A stretch of 64,000 bases of DNA from Hormiphora californensis (GCA_020137815.1 CM035351.1:6283397-6347396), one strand, 5' to 3'; positions 25,601 through 44,368 are shown, counted from the first letter of the stretch. Translations and numbers: made by a program. Notes: generated by a model from the sequence alone, not told the origin.

Positions 25601-28600
25601 CCAGGTGTCCATGTCACCAGGTGTCTATATCACCAGGTGTCTATATCACCAGGTGTCTATGTCACCAGGTGTCTATATCACCAGGTGTCTATATCACCAG
25701 GTGTCTATATCACCAGGTGTCTATATCACCAGGTGTCTATGTCACCAGGTGTCTATATCACCAGGTGTCTATGTCACCAGGTGTCTATATCACCAGGTGT
25801 CTATATCACCAGGTGTCTATATCACCAGGTGTCTATATCACCAGGTGTCTATATCACCAGGTGTCTATATCACCAGGTGTCTATATCACCAGGTGTCTAT
25901 ATCACCAGGTGTCTATGTCACCAGGTGTCTATGTCACCAGGTGTCTATGTCACCAGGTGTCTATGTCACCAGGTGTCTATGTCACCAGGTGTCTATGTCA
26001 CCAGGTGTCTATGTCACCAGGTGTCTATGTCACCAGGTGTCTATGTCACCAGGTGTCTATATCACCAGGTTTCTATATCACCAGGTGTCTATGTCACCAG
26101 GTGTCTATGTCACCAGGTGTCTATATCACCAGGTGTCTATGTCACCAGGTGTCTATATCACCAGGTGTCTATGTCACCAGGTTTCTATATCACCAGGTTT
26201 CTATGTCACCACAACCATGTTGAACCTGTCCGGCGCCGCGAGACCCCGTGTTGATACTCAAGATCGGTTCAGTGCCACCAGACCTGTCAGGCCAATGCTC
26301 AGACAGTGTTGAACTGCATATACCTGTTTGAGAATCCCAATGACGAATGGAACGGGGGAGGAAGTGGCATCAAGTATTTCCTGTGGCAGTACCGGGATAT
26401 AGATTCCTTGCCATTGCAGGGGGTGCAACAGCTTGCATTATGGAGTGGATCACTGTAGTCAGGTCAGCCAGGTTCTCTGCTACAAACAGGATCTGAAGGG
26501 GGTGGGGGTTAGATCAGGATATACAGTATATACTTGGGTCTTGGGACCGTTACATGAGGTGGGGGGTGGGGGTTAGATCAGGATATATATTTGGGACCTT
26601 TATGTAAATAAAGGTCTGACTGTTTATCTGTCAGTGTTGGTTGGTTGACATATTATCTTGGTTGACATTGATAAAGAGGGATGAGGGTGGATGGGGGAAG
26701 AAGAAGAGGGGAGTGGGAAGGGTTCTGTTGAATTGTTCATACACAGTGCCAGGCGACTCCAGGGTTCTGGGGGGGGGTTTATACCTTTCTCTCCACAAGG
26801 AGGTTAATGAATATCTCCAGGAGGAGTTTGGCCCCCAACCTACTCAGCACGTCCACCAGATCTACATTTTCAAGTCTTTGTTCTGCAGTGGCTCTCTCCA
26901 CTGAATGGGATACTAGACTACCAACCTGCAATGAGCAATGTGTACTGGGATCTGGAGTGGGCTGCATCAGCGTCATACCTGACAGGGTTTATGTACACAC
27001 TGCCACAATAGACTGATTGACTAATAAGGAGTAGAGAAAGACCATGTGTTTTGTAAGGAACTTGATGAAATTTGCTATGTACAGTCGGACCCCGATTTAG
27101 TGGCATCCTCGGGGGAAAAATCCTGCCACTAAATCGGGGTGCCACTAAATCGGGGTCCGACTGTATTACAATGAACTCTAGATCAAGATGAGAATTACCT
27201 GAGGATTGATGTACTGAATAGAAAGGGTGAGACCGGCTTTGGGAGCCCTCTCTTCAATCAGTGCCTTTAGAAAAGCGTAAGCACCAGCACTGTTGTAGTT
27301 TCGTAACTCTACCACCTGAATAATTGTCAGAAGGGTAACTACCAAGGGGTAAACGAGGGGGTGTTTTGTTCAAACCTTGGAGAAAAGATCAAGGCATCCG
27401 AGGGGAACAATAATACGTCATGTGAACTGATACAAGCACTGGAAAGTACCTTGTCAAATATTTTGGAGAAAGTTTCGAAACTCCGAAGTTTGGTCACCAT
27501 ACACAACACAACCGGATACCGCCTGCCTGGATCCTTACTGGAAGGTAAAAACCGCCGACAATAGCCAAACTTGTTCTGAGAGATGATGAAGGTTACAGAT
27601 CAATTAGCTTAGGTACAGCAGAAGGTTTTAGATCTATCTTTATACAATTCCAATACTACAGGTCATAAGGCCTGGGTGTTTTCTGTTTTACCTGTGCTTG
27701 TAGGTCTGTAAAAACAAAGCAGTAAGTTTCAGTTTTCATCTTTTTTACAGGCTCCACTAGGTCAATATCAGGGAAACAGAATATCGGTAGACTTTGCACT
27801 GAAATGAGGTGATATAAAATATTGGTCAACGAGCTGATTCTAGAACTAATTGTAGGAGACTTGGATTTAGTAGAAAGTTGGGATGGATTCCACCACTCAA
27901 ATGCATAGTAGACACATCTTTGGAAGAATGCTGGATGGCAATGCCCAGACTGCCGTGTTTTCCTTGTGGTGATACCACTGGTGTTACTTGTTATCGAAGA
28001 CACCTCACACCCCTAGCTCAGGTCGCCGGGCGACCTTCGCGCGTGCTGGCAAGGGGTAACTTAGCTTCGTAACCAATGGTGTTACCTGAGTCAGATGCGT
28101 TATCATCTTGTAGCACTCTAAGAGGAGGATGACTCCAACTGATATAGGGGCAAATCTGCTCTCCCTTTCCACGGATAGACACCTCACAGACAAACTCAAA
28201 TATTGGGAAGTCTTCTCTCTCGTCGCTTTGTACCTACAATTGTATATTGTGGTGAATTATTCACTGAATATTGAATTGTTAACATTTTGTGAGGCTGTGC
28301 TCCAAATTCTTGTGACTTGTCTACCAACAACACGGCCCCATTCAACAACTTGTTGTCACATATTGTGTGAATCACCTTTATTATTATAATTACCTTACAG
28401 TTTCAACTTTTTTCAACTCCTTCAATCTGTTCCCTAGAAGTTTAGGGGCGTCGGTACACCTCTGTTCCTCTAGCAGCCTCAAACTACTCGTATTATCGGT
28501 CTCCGAACTTTCTGCAAATATAATTTGTTGATATTACACCAGGGAATATCTCTTACTGTCACATATAGTACGTGAAAGTAAGGGAGGGATGGAGAGATAT

Positions 28601-28917
28601 TCCCAGATGAACTCAGAGTTGATCAGAGTCGACGCTCTCAGTGCAGACCGCATGATTCTACGTTCATATAATAGACCGTAGTATGTACAATTTACATGTT
28701 GATGTATTCCCATCGTTCGAATTTTAAGTATAGAACCTCAATTAGAATAATTATGGGAATTTTATGTCATATAAGTACAGTTGGATTTTAGAAAGTCATT
28801 ACCTGATGTTTTGCTGGGTCTTCTGCTCTTGGTAACTCCAGACCTCATACTGTTGTATAAGTGAGATATCCTGTTCTTCTTTTTCCCCTGGTCTCCTCCA
28901 CCATCTTTTGAACCTCC
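22693..28917 (-). CDS. DENND2-type DENN domain protein (Rab GEF)
   Basis: DENN proteins activate Rab GTPases by nucleotide exchange. Exons in transcript order: 28803-28917, 28399-28511, 28086-28233, 27692-27798, 27450-27575, 27199-27315, 26785-26925, 26324-26492, 22693-23127; a weak candidate first exon with ATG is 29114-29134 (MRNLNLA). About 490 residues are visible. uDENN: FCFPD, then FGYCRRFLP and PVVLCMVTKL. cDENN: LLEIFINLLVERKILFVAENL, then WQGIYIPVLP and SPVPFVIGIL. dDENN: DDECNT, FFEMMSDMMGHYYAH, and ISRTQMFSSF. The order and the DDECNT match place it nearest DENND2A-D. All exon phases agree except in 26324-26492, where frame shifts by one base near 26430 between HSIM and LLHPLQWQ. 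The last intron (3.2 kb) holds two large minisatellites. Confidence 0.9.
23128..24668. repeat. 26-bp minisatellite starting at the DENND2 acceptor
   Basis: About 50 units of TTAGGG(or AC)TGGGAGGGAGATGTAGTGG. Units differ mainly at GGGCT versus GGACT. The first 200 bp, next to the exon, has an older longer unit that repeats GAGTGCTAGGGATGGGAG, which is the exon start plus its splice acceptor on the minus strand. G-rich on +, including TTAGGG. Confidence 0.95.
24775..24860. mobile_element. CTGTCTGGCG-family MITE copy left of the 16-bp satellite
   Basis: GCTGTCTGGCGACGCC ... GAGAATCAAAACGGGG ... GCTAGACAG. A related fragment lies at about 26225-26295 on the other side of the satellite. Confidence 0.6.
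24917..26210. repeat. 16-bp satellite (GTGTCTAT[A/G]TCACCAG), ~81 copies
   Basis: Head-to-tail 16-bp units differing almost only at one A/G position. Since 16 is not a multiple of 3 and no unit holds a + strand stop, all three + frames stay open for more than 430 codons and give the same 16-residue repeat. That, and its position in a minus-strand intron, argue that it is not coding. Confidence 0.97.
27082..27163. mobile_element. pogo/Tigger-like MITE, 82 bp, TA flanks
   Basis: Ends CAGTCGGACCCCGATTTAG and its complement, flanked by TA on both sides. It lies in a DENND2 intron. A 173-bp relative is at 38436-38608. End sequence and TA duplication match pogo/Tigger-type elements. Confidence 0.85.
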
Positions 28918-29299
28918 CTGTGAGAGATAGAGATATAGAAATTAGCTTTGTTTTTCAAATATATATTGACCCCCGACCTCTCTCACGACTCACACACACT
29001 CTCCCTCTCTCTATCTCTCAGTTTCAGTCTTGCACACACTATCTCTCTCCCCTCTGATCTCATTCTCAAGTCACTACTCCAATGATTTGAATTCAATAAA
29101 CACAATTTCATACCGCCAAATTTAAATTTCTCATTCCTAATGACTTAATGGGTTCAATTTCTAAGAGAGAAGATTACGGTGGGTTTTTAGCAACTAAAAT
29201 TGCCCTCCCTCTCTGTGTAGAGTTGGCCAACTCAATTTAATTCTTCGGATGCTTGTGTATAAGGATTTAATGAGAGAAACGCAGACAGGAAAAACTTAC

Positions 29300-29304
29300 A
29301 GAGA

Positions 29305-29380
<76 letters not shown>
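29300..29380. repeat. (GA)n microsatellite
   Basis: About 36 GA units, upstream of the probable DENND2 start. Confidence 0.95.
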
Positions 29381-29385
<5 letters not shown>

Positions 29386-29660
29386 CGAAAGTAGAAGTAG
29401 AACATACAGAAATACGCGTTAGTGTCTGCTAGACGACTGTGTTATTTGTACGTGGCATAACTGGGATAGTAGGAAGTGTGCGGTCGATTTTGTTTTGGTT
29501 ATGTCTGAACTCGGAAGTTTTTTGTTTAATTATCGTTTAATAATAGATTTTTCAGAATCTCTCTCTCACTCCCTCTCTGTATCAATTACTACTTGTGAGG
29601 TTTTGTAATTCATGACTCGTCGCAGAACTTTATGACTACACCCCCTCTACATCTACTATC

Positions 29661-29766
<106 letters not shown>

Positions 29767-29892
29767 GTCTCCGTTTAAGAAATTCTGCGTAATTATACTG
29801 GTTGAATATTGGCATATTAGTGCGTTGCACATGAGGCTAATATTATCGATTTGATAGTAGCTGCTGATTTTGTCGACTGAAGATTGTTTGAA

Positions 29893-32800
29893 ATGGTTTC
29901 TGAGACCGGGAATTGCTTGAACGAGAAGGAAATTAACGAGATCTATTCCCTATTCGACAAGTACGTTATTATGTCTAAAGTTTCCATCCATTATATCCAC
30001 TCAATCTCTATTACTAGTGAAATGATACTACATATCATGACACGTGGTATAAACAAGATGGATAATTTGTTAGAGTAAGAACTTTAAAAATGTCATGCTA
30101 CAAGGTTTATAATTAATTTAACTAAACGCTTTTTAAAATATCAAACACTCTGAGATTAGTCGATTTTCCATGTGTCTTTGAATTCCATTCGACCTTTCAA
30201 CTAAATTTGTCCATAAATACAAGTGTCCCAAAGATCATAAAAATATTCAAACTGCCTACTACCACCCACACGAATTGGTCCTAGTAGGTCCTTCCCAGTC
30301 TCACTTTGAGGATCAAACAGCTTGACTATCTTGAACAATTCACCAGTAGTCAGCTCACTCTCTAAATTCCCCCACCGACACCACAAAGGACTAGCTTCAC
30401 TCTCCGGGTTGATCAGGATCATGCCCTGTCTTCCAACTCTGTTCACCTCCTCACGGCTAGATCGGGGTTTCCCACACCACACCCCCTTGATCTCCTTGTT
30501 AGTGACAAGACACTCCAGAGCGGCCTGTTTCAGATCCCCAAAAACCAGTTTAACGGACAACTCCACGTTGTTTTGCCGGTATGCCTTCCTAACCAGCTGT
30601 GCAATAAAGTAGGTGGTGTCCCCGTATTGGGAGGCTCCTGCTGCCACAAAAGAGCAGTGCCGTCCATTCCCACCGTCCTCAGACACCCACAGTGCCTTGT
30701 GTGTGAAGGTGTAGTTCCCCTTTCTGTCAACATCACGCTGCAAAGTCAGGGTAGCTGTTTCAACCGTGTCATACAGCTCCTTGACATAGTGGTGGCAGTT
30801 ATTAGTTCTCCAACCGTAGCTCTCTCGGGCTGTCCGGGTGTGGTTTGCTTTATGTAACAGCTCGAAATATGTCTGAGGCATCATTTCATACCAAGGAAGG
30901 ACATCAGAATCAATGACAGCTCCATTCACATTCTCTAACACGACCGGTCCATCCTGGCCCCCTGGCCCCATCTTCATCCTGACCTGGGAGATCTCCTTGT
31001 TCCTTACAATGGCCAAGGCAGCCCCCTTCAGACTATCAAACACCCTCACAGACACACTCCCTTCACTGGTGACTGAGGAGTTAGCCAGGTTAGACCCGAA
31101 CTGAGAGTCCTCCCCAGCATACTCACACACAACATAATAAGTCTTCTTGTTACCACAGATTCCCCGTGCTATGAAGGCCCAATGCTCAGCCTTAGCACCG
31201 GCCATCTCCCCCATTAAGTGCAGGGGCCAGCCTGGAGAATAGTTTCACACTGAATACTGCCTTCTCGATCAGAACAAGATCGTGTAGTATCTCCTCAGTC
31301 TCCTCCACGGGCTCGTCTTGTTTCACGTTCTTTTCACGGTCTTGACGAGCTGCATTGAGGTTGTCCACGGCGAGGTACGAAGTGATGGCAGTCGCTGCAC
31401 CCGCCAATACAAGTCCTAACACCCTCTCCATACGATATGCTATACTAGGGGTGAAGGGGTGATTGGAGGGGTTGTAAAGGGATCAATGTGATTGAAGGGG
31501 GTTGTAAAAGTATGGTTACAGCAAAATTACAATAAGACAAAACTGAGTAATGAAACTGACAGCTATTACAATACCACATATGGCTGTTGAGTAACATATG
31601 TCACATTGTTATTCACAGCCAAGGAAGTGCTGGCAAACTGTATAAGAGCTATTATGTTTACACACTGACAATGAATAAACTCACATACATACACACAGAC
31701 ACTACATCACATGTGAATAGTGGCACTCACACACACACGAAACACTTAATGGACCACAAACACAAAACAACTCCCTCTCATGCCCCCCCCCCCCCCATTT
31801 GACACCCAACTCCTGCCCCCTTGACATATTCTATCCCCCTTGATACACCTCCTCTCCCCCAGGTTTGATGGTGACGGTAACGGGCAGCTAGATGGTGAAG
31901 AGTTCCAGCGGTTGATCAACAACATGGGGGTCAGTGCACCGAAGGAAGATCTGGATAACATGATTAAGGAGATAGATGGGAATGGAAGTGGTACTATCGA
32001 GGCTTACGAGTTGATAGATTACATAGAGAGGACCAGTGTACTGAACTTCAGGTAAGATAGAGAGGACTAGTGTACTGAACTTCAGGTAAGATAGAGAGGA
32101 CTAGTGTACTGAACTTCAGGTAAGATAGAGAGGACTAGTGTACTGAACTTCAGGTAAGATAGAGAGGACTAGTGTACTGAACTTCAGGTAAGATAGAGAG
32201 GACTAGTGTACTGAACTTCAGGTAAGATAGAGAGGACTAGTGTACTGAACTTCAGGTAAGATAGAGAGGACTAGTGTACTGAACTTCAGGTAAGATGGCC
32301 AAGTAAACAGGGGGTACTGACAGGCGACAGTCAGTGTATCAGTGTGGTGGGGAGGACTGAGGAGTGATCGGTAAAAGGGTTTCTGGCTGCTACTGTTTGG
32401 GCAGTTTTATGTCGTGCCCAGGACAGTGTTGTAACATGTAGCCTGCGTAACGCCACAGTACCATGCTACCGCATTATTTCCCAGTGGTGATCACCATGAC
32501 AACACCTATTATTTCCTAGTGGTGATCACCATGACAACACCTATTATTTCCCAGTGGTGATCACCATGACAACACCTATTATTTCCCAGTGGTGATCACC
32601 ATGACAACACCTATTATTTCCCAGTGGTGATCACCATGACAACACCTATTATTTCCCAGTGGTGATCACCATGACAACACCTATTATTTACCAGTGGTGA
32701 TCACCATGACAACACCTATTATTTACCAGTGGTGATCACCATGACAACACCTATAATTTCCCAGTGGTGATCACCATGACAACACCTATTATTTCCCAGT

Positions 32801-33419
32801 GGTGATCACCATGACAACACCTACTATTTTCCAGTGGTGATCACCATGACAACACCTATTATTTCCCAGTGTGGTGATCACCATGACAACACCTATAATT
32901 TCCCAGTGGTGATCACCATGACAACACCTATAATTTCCCAGTGGTGATCACCATGACAACACCTATTATTTCCCAGTGGTGATCACCATGACAACACCTA
33001 TTATTTCCCAGTGGTGATCACCATGACAACACCTATTCCCAGTGGTGATGAGATAATGGAGGCGTTCAACCTAATAGATCATGATAGTGGCGGAGAAATA
33101 ACACTAGACGAACTAACTAAAGCACTCCAGTCAGCTGATGTAGGAATATCAAGCCAGGAGGTCAATGTAATCTTCAAAAATGTAGGTGTACACCAAATTA
33201 ATCAACTTTCCAAATCAAGTCTGTATGGACTGCAGTTTTGGTAGCTGGTACACAATAAATAAACCAATCGAAATGGTTTGTTTACTAAAAGTTTCATCGT
33301 CAGAAAATGCACACTTATATATACTAATTTCCTGTTTCCTGTAGGTCGACAAGAATGGAGATGGAAATATAACATTTACTGAGTTCAATAACATTCTGCG
33401 GGGCATGGTTAACTCCTGA
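29893..33419 (+). CDS. Calmodulin-like protein with four EF hands
   Basis: Exons 29893-29960, 31863-32051, 33043-33181 and 33345-33419; 156 residues. All four calcium loops are canonical: DGDGNGQLDGEE, DGNGSGTIEAYE, DHDSGGEITLDE and DKNGDGNITFTE. Length and spacing fit a calmodulin/troponin-C-type protein, but the linker and loop sequences differ from true calmodulin, so an orthologue is not named. Loop 3 has S and G at positions 4-5, acceptable for calcium binding. Start chosen at the first ATG of the exon (MVSETGNCL). Intron 1 (1.9 kb) hosts an antisense gene. Intron 2 is mostly tandem copies of its own donor and acceptor. AATAAA at 33735-33740 is the likely polyadenylation signal. Confidence 0.92.
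30201..31431 (-). CDS. Unrecognised protein with an internal repeat, nested antisense
   Basis: Intronless and inside EF-hand intron 1. Two frames overlap by 23 bases: 31431-31192 (79 aa) and 31214-30201 (337 aa). Dropping one base from the C5/G5 run at 31208-31212 would join them into one frame of about 410 residues, so I read this as one gene with a one-base break; two adjacent ORFs remain possible. The N terminus has a membrane-anchor or signal-like segment (VLGLVLAGAATAITSYLA) and then an acidic stretch. The body has two similar halves: AEHWAFIARG...LKGAALAIVRNKEI and GRHCSFVAAG...LKQAALECLVTNKEI. Between them is TNNCHHYVKELYD; an N-C-x-H pattern next to an upstream H-W occurs in LRAT/NlpC-P60-like folds, but that link is only a guess. 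Confidence 0.7.
32052..32295 (+). repeat. 34-bp minisatellite copying the exon 2 splice donor
   Basis: Seven copies follow the real junction. Each unit contains the last 25-30 bases of the exon (ACTAGTGTACTGAACTTCAG) plus GTAAGATAGAGAGG. Only the first donor keeps the reading frame: TTC AGG TAA stops at once if the exon is extended. Confidence 0.95.
32482..33042 (+). repeat. 35-bp minisatellite copying the exon 3 splice acceptor
   Basis: Sixteen units of TTTCCCAG-TGGTGATCACCATGACAACACCTATTA precede the true acceptor at 33041-33042, where the exon starts TGGTGATGAG. Each unit repeats the pyrimidine-AG and the first exon bases. Use of the next upstream copy would hit TGA. Confidence 0.95.
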
Positions 33420-33734
33420 TAGTGGTTGTTGAAGGGATTACCCAACAAGATATAGTGGCCAACAGAGACCGATAGAGATATTATCCAGATTAAGATACAA
33501 GACACACAGAAAGATATACATGCGATCAGAGAAGGATATATTGCTCAGTGCCAGTTTCCTACCAGGGACAAATATTATAGGTTGGTTGTGGTTCCTAGCT
33601 TCCCACAAGTGTCACTTGTCAGAGAATAATGAATATCGTGTAAATAGTAAAAATTAGTTAGTACATTGACACTTGATTTTAGATGTACATTTATCAAAAT
33701 CCAAACTGAAACAGTGTGAAAAGACACACGAAGA

Positions 33735-33740
33735 AATAAA
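33735..33740 (+). promoter_or_regulatory. Polyadenylation signal AATAAA of the EF-hand gene
   Basis: First AATAAA downstream of the stop codon that is followed by a T-rich stretch; about 315 bases of 3' UTR. Confidence 0.55.
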
Positions 33741-33754
33741 GAATTTTTTATATA

Positions 33755-33850
33755 GCTGTCAGCTGGTGGCGCCACACCCCATTTTCATTTTGATCCTCAA
33801 ATCGACAGTACGATGATAGGATCAGATCGGGGCGACCCCGCAAGACAATT
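33755..33850. mobile_element. CTGTCTGGCG-family MITE, diverged copy
   Basis: GCTGTCAGCTGGTGGCGCC, GATCCTCAAATCGACAGT and a GGGGCGACCCCG end. Right after the EF-hand gene. Confidence 0.6.
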
Positions 33851-34132
33851 ATTTAACTTTGTGATTTTGATCTATATAATTATTTATTAATATCTTATCT
33901 CTTATAATAAGGGAAATAAGGGAAACTTGTCAATGAATTTCTCTAAGCTAAAGGTGAGATTTCAAAATGATCATTGCATGCTATAAATTGCTTTTAAATT
34001 TAGTTATGCAGATTTAAATACCATATAATATATGTACTCTAACTCCTTGCCTTATCACATAACATGTTCCGCTAAGCGTCCTGCGATTCCATTAGAGTTA
34101 GACAAATACATCAGCCATTCTCTCTCTATCTA

Positions 34133-34202
<70 letters not shown>

Positions 34203-35597
34203 CGATTCTTCTTTCAATCTCCCCACACACACATAATATTCGATCGTGTTACTTTGCTCAGCTTAACCCTCTGTCTAGCCAATAGCTATTGCTAGTACGT
34301 GGCATAGACGTGTTCATGACCTCCCTGCTTTAACCCTGACACGAGATCCAATCACTCGGCTTTTCATTAGTACCCCCAGCCCCCCACCCCCCCCAGTCGA
34401 CACGTGCACCTGTGCAGGGCGCAAGGAGAGATGATATAACTGCTGAATAACCAGTTCTATCTGTAGATGCATGCCCCCCCCTAGACTTTCTCATGGTGCT
34501 TCACAACTGTCTCTTCTCGGATTGATTGCTTCTCTCAGTCTCTATCTCGCTTTTCAGATATCTATCATTAGATCTATCATAGCTCGCTTACCATTTTATT
34601 CAACTGCTGCTGCTTCTTGAATGGGGGTTGGTATTGCAATTGGTAAAAAGTATTGAACAAAGCACTCTATACAAAATATTGTTATGTTCTAACCCTCCCT
34701 TGTAATGGGGCGCACGAAATACAGTCTATAGCTAGGCAAACAAAATATGAGGGGGGGATTAAGAAGAATAATGTTTGTGACTTGCTAAGCTAACACGGAG
34801 CTAAAAGGAACTATTCTGTGCAGGTCACTTCTACAGAAGGAAGTGGAGTGACATATCTAGATGTGAAGTTTCAACATCTCCTGTCTGGCGGCGTTTTGTT
34901 TCAAATCGACAGTGCGCTCAGATCGGCTCCACCAGACAGTGCAAAATGCAAATCTTTAACTATACGATCAGGATGATCCAATATATGCAGTGAGAATTGA
35001 CATCCGATTATCCCTTAGCTTACGACTAGTGTAACTTTACATATATCACAATTTCAAAACTGCCCCAAAACTATGAGAATAGGCGTGCATCTTAGAAGGA
35101 ATGGCCATTACATCATAATCTTCTATAGAAACTAGCCTAGAGGAAAAGACAACCATGTAACACGCCTAAAATTCAATTAGCCTGTATCATACAGTGTATG
35201 TGACATTGTAACAATTATTGGCCCCATCATAGTGCCTTATAACGCCCCACAGCGGCAGGGGTATGAAATAGTGGCCTGTAAAACAAATACTGGCCAGCCG
35301 ACATCATAGAGAGAAAGATGTGTGTTCGTGCACGGTAAAAAATATAATTTGCTTGTGACGGTGAAGGAAAGCGAATGAGAGATAGAGTGAAAGAAATAGA
35401 GATAGAGTAAAAGAAAGAGAGGTAGAGTGAAAGAAATAGAGATAGAGTAAAAGAATGAGAGGGCATTACTGGCAGACAAAGAATTGTGTTTTATACGGGG
35501 TGTGTACAACTAATGTATCAGTTTATCCGAAAGGAAAAAACCTATGCAGTTGCTACGGCCGCACTACAGGAAACTGAGTCCACTGGATTAGCAACCC

Positions 35598-35690
<93 letters not shown>

Positions 35691-35893
35691 CTTTCTTTCT
35701 TTCTTTCTTTCTCTCTCTCTCTCATTCCTTCTCTCCGGAGAGTCAAAAAGCAAACATTGCCAGGCACATGGGAAACAATGCAATCTAATATACCTAGTAT
35801 GCGAGCTGTGGCAAATAACATTCAAGACAATGTCCTTTTGACCACATGCTCTTTTGACCATGTACCCTCTTTCCCACCACTACCACTACGCAC
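33851..35893. other. No gene recognised; (CT)n and MITE fragments
   Basis: Contains (CT)n at about 34118-34201, a fragment of the GTTCTAACCCTCC interspersed repeat (34688-34742), a CTGTCTGGCG MITE (34877-34943) and (CT)n plus (TTTC)n at 35602-35720. Further 3' exons of the minus-strand gene at 35.9-42.2 kb may lie here, but none could be picked with confidence. Confidence 0.5.
35602..35720. repeat. (CT)n/(TTTC)n microsatellite
   Basis: About 40 CT units followed by TTTCTTTC and more CT. Confidence 0.95.
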
Positions 35894-42202
<6,309 letters not shown>

Positions 42203-43409
42203 TTCCATAGCAACCCACACACCGTGATGGGGTGGCTGTGATTTGTGTGACACACAGTGAGTTTAATGAGAAGGACCTGGTACAACTCACGCCGGCTAAA
42301 ATATGTGTAACATACGTCAAAGATGGAAATATACTTGTGACAAGACAGTGCAATAAGTGGAACAGTTGAGCAGGAAATAAGAACACCAAACAAGGGCTGG
42401 AAAATGTGAGAATAAAGCTCGGGTATTAATATAGAGATCAGAGTGTCAGCTGTAGGGGACACGACAGGAACACTACAGCAGACACCCAATAAAATTGCTA
42501 AATGTAAAATGAAATTATAGTATTCTCTTAGAAGGAAAAACACAAGGCAGAAATGATAGAGGCAGAAATGATAGAGCAGGAATGATAGAGGAGGAGGAGA
42601 GAGAAATGAGTAATACTGTGCGGTATAGGCGTATCACATTCCCCCACAACGTATACAGCATCTGTCACACACATCTCTCTGTCTTTCAAATCATTCTCTA
42701 TTTAGTATTTTTCGTTCAAATGCCGTGTACGTCACACACACACTAACCCTCCCTTAATTTCACCCTTCATCCCTGGCTGGCCTTCTTACATCATGAAATG
42801 ACACATGTGACATATGCCTTTTCCGTCTTTCTAAACTTTCGTAACAAATACAAGGAACACACACAACCTAACAAGCGAATTGAATTGTATGTTATTGTTC
42901 AATCTTGATCTCTAGCAGCTAGATTGCAAGAAGAGAGAGAGAGAGGGAGGGAGAAAGAGAGAGAGAGAGTGAGCATTCTACATCCGCCTCAAGCCTGATG
43001 TGTACTACTACATTACCGGGTATCAGAGACACAAGAGGTGAAGTAACAAGATGGGCGGTAAAAAAGGCGGATAGGAGCACAAAACAGTGCACCACGCCAT
43101 CACATCGGTGATCTAACCAGGCATGCGGAAGTATAAATTACTTTTGAGTTTCAGAATGATCGAAGAAACAGAAACAGAATGGAGGTAAATTCATTACCAG
43201 GACAACACCCACACGCCCCACAACATGATAATACTGAGAGCAATCTGCACACACACACTCATCATATATTGCCTGCTGCTGCCGCTGTAGCAAAACAAAC
43301 ATACACCACCTCTCTATAATAGACAGCCTGCTGCAGGGCTGTACATGATAGACAAATAGAGGAAATATATTGTGTGTAGGAGCAGGATTTCGATCTTTTA
43401 CCGCGAACT

Positions 43410-43433
43410 ACTCTCTCTCTCTCTCTTTCTCTC

Positions 43434-43508
<75 letters not shown>
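43410..43508. repeat. (CT)n microsatellite
   Basis: About 48 CT units with some TTTC. Confidence 0.95.
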
Positions 43509-43513
<5 letters not shown>

Positions 43514-43694
43514 ACACACAGGAGGTTACCGGAAAAGCGAGAGATTGGATAAAGTGTTGTGCAGCAAATTACGCAGCACATGTGACCAACTCAATGCTCA
43601 TGTCTATACCCACGACGTATGACAAGATGCAGCAGAATGATGAAGCAGCTGGAGAGAATGGAATGAAGAAAATACAGAGATCCGAGGAAGGAAG

Positions 43695-43900
<206 letters not shown>

Positions 43901-44233
43901 GGGAAATGAGAGATATTACAGAGCTATAATATGCAGATAGACGCGTTGTTTCATCACGTTTCACTTTTCCTCGTGAGGAAAGTGTAAAATATAAATCTGG
44001 ACACAAAACAATTTCACAAAAGCTACAATAGATGGTAGAGAGAGATATGCCTGGCCCTCTCTCTCACCGCGCCCCGGATAGGAGGGCTAGAACACAACAA
44101 GCCGAGATAATATTCCCTGTCTAATGTCTATTAGAGTAGTGCAGCCCGACTGACATGCTACACTAGCTGTATTGGCAATATTGCCCCCCTTATTACCTTT
44201 CAAAATGGAACACGACTCACTACAATAAGATGG

Positions 44234-44271
<38 letters not shown>

Positions 44272-44368
44272 ACACACACAGGTCACACACAGAACATTAT
44301 TATGAATGAGGGGGAATTTGAGAAGAGATCACACAACACACATGACATAACAACACTAGGACAATATG

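Noticed and set aside
24907-26312. Three overlapping open frames of 438-466 codons
   Set aside because: All are translations of the 16-bp satellite; the frames give the same repeat and lie in a minus-strand intron.
30322-30857. + strand frames of 94-96 codons
   Set aside because: Shadows of the minus-strand nested gene.
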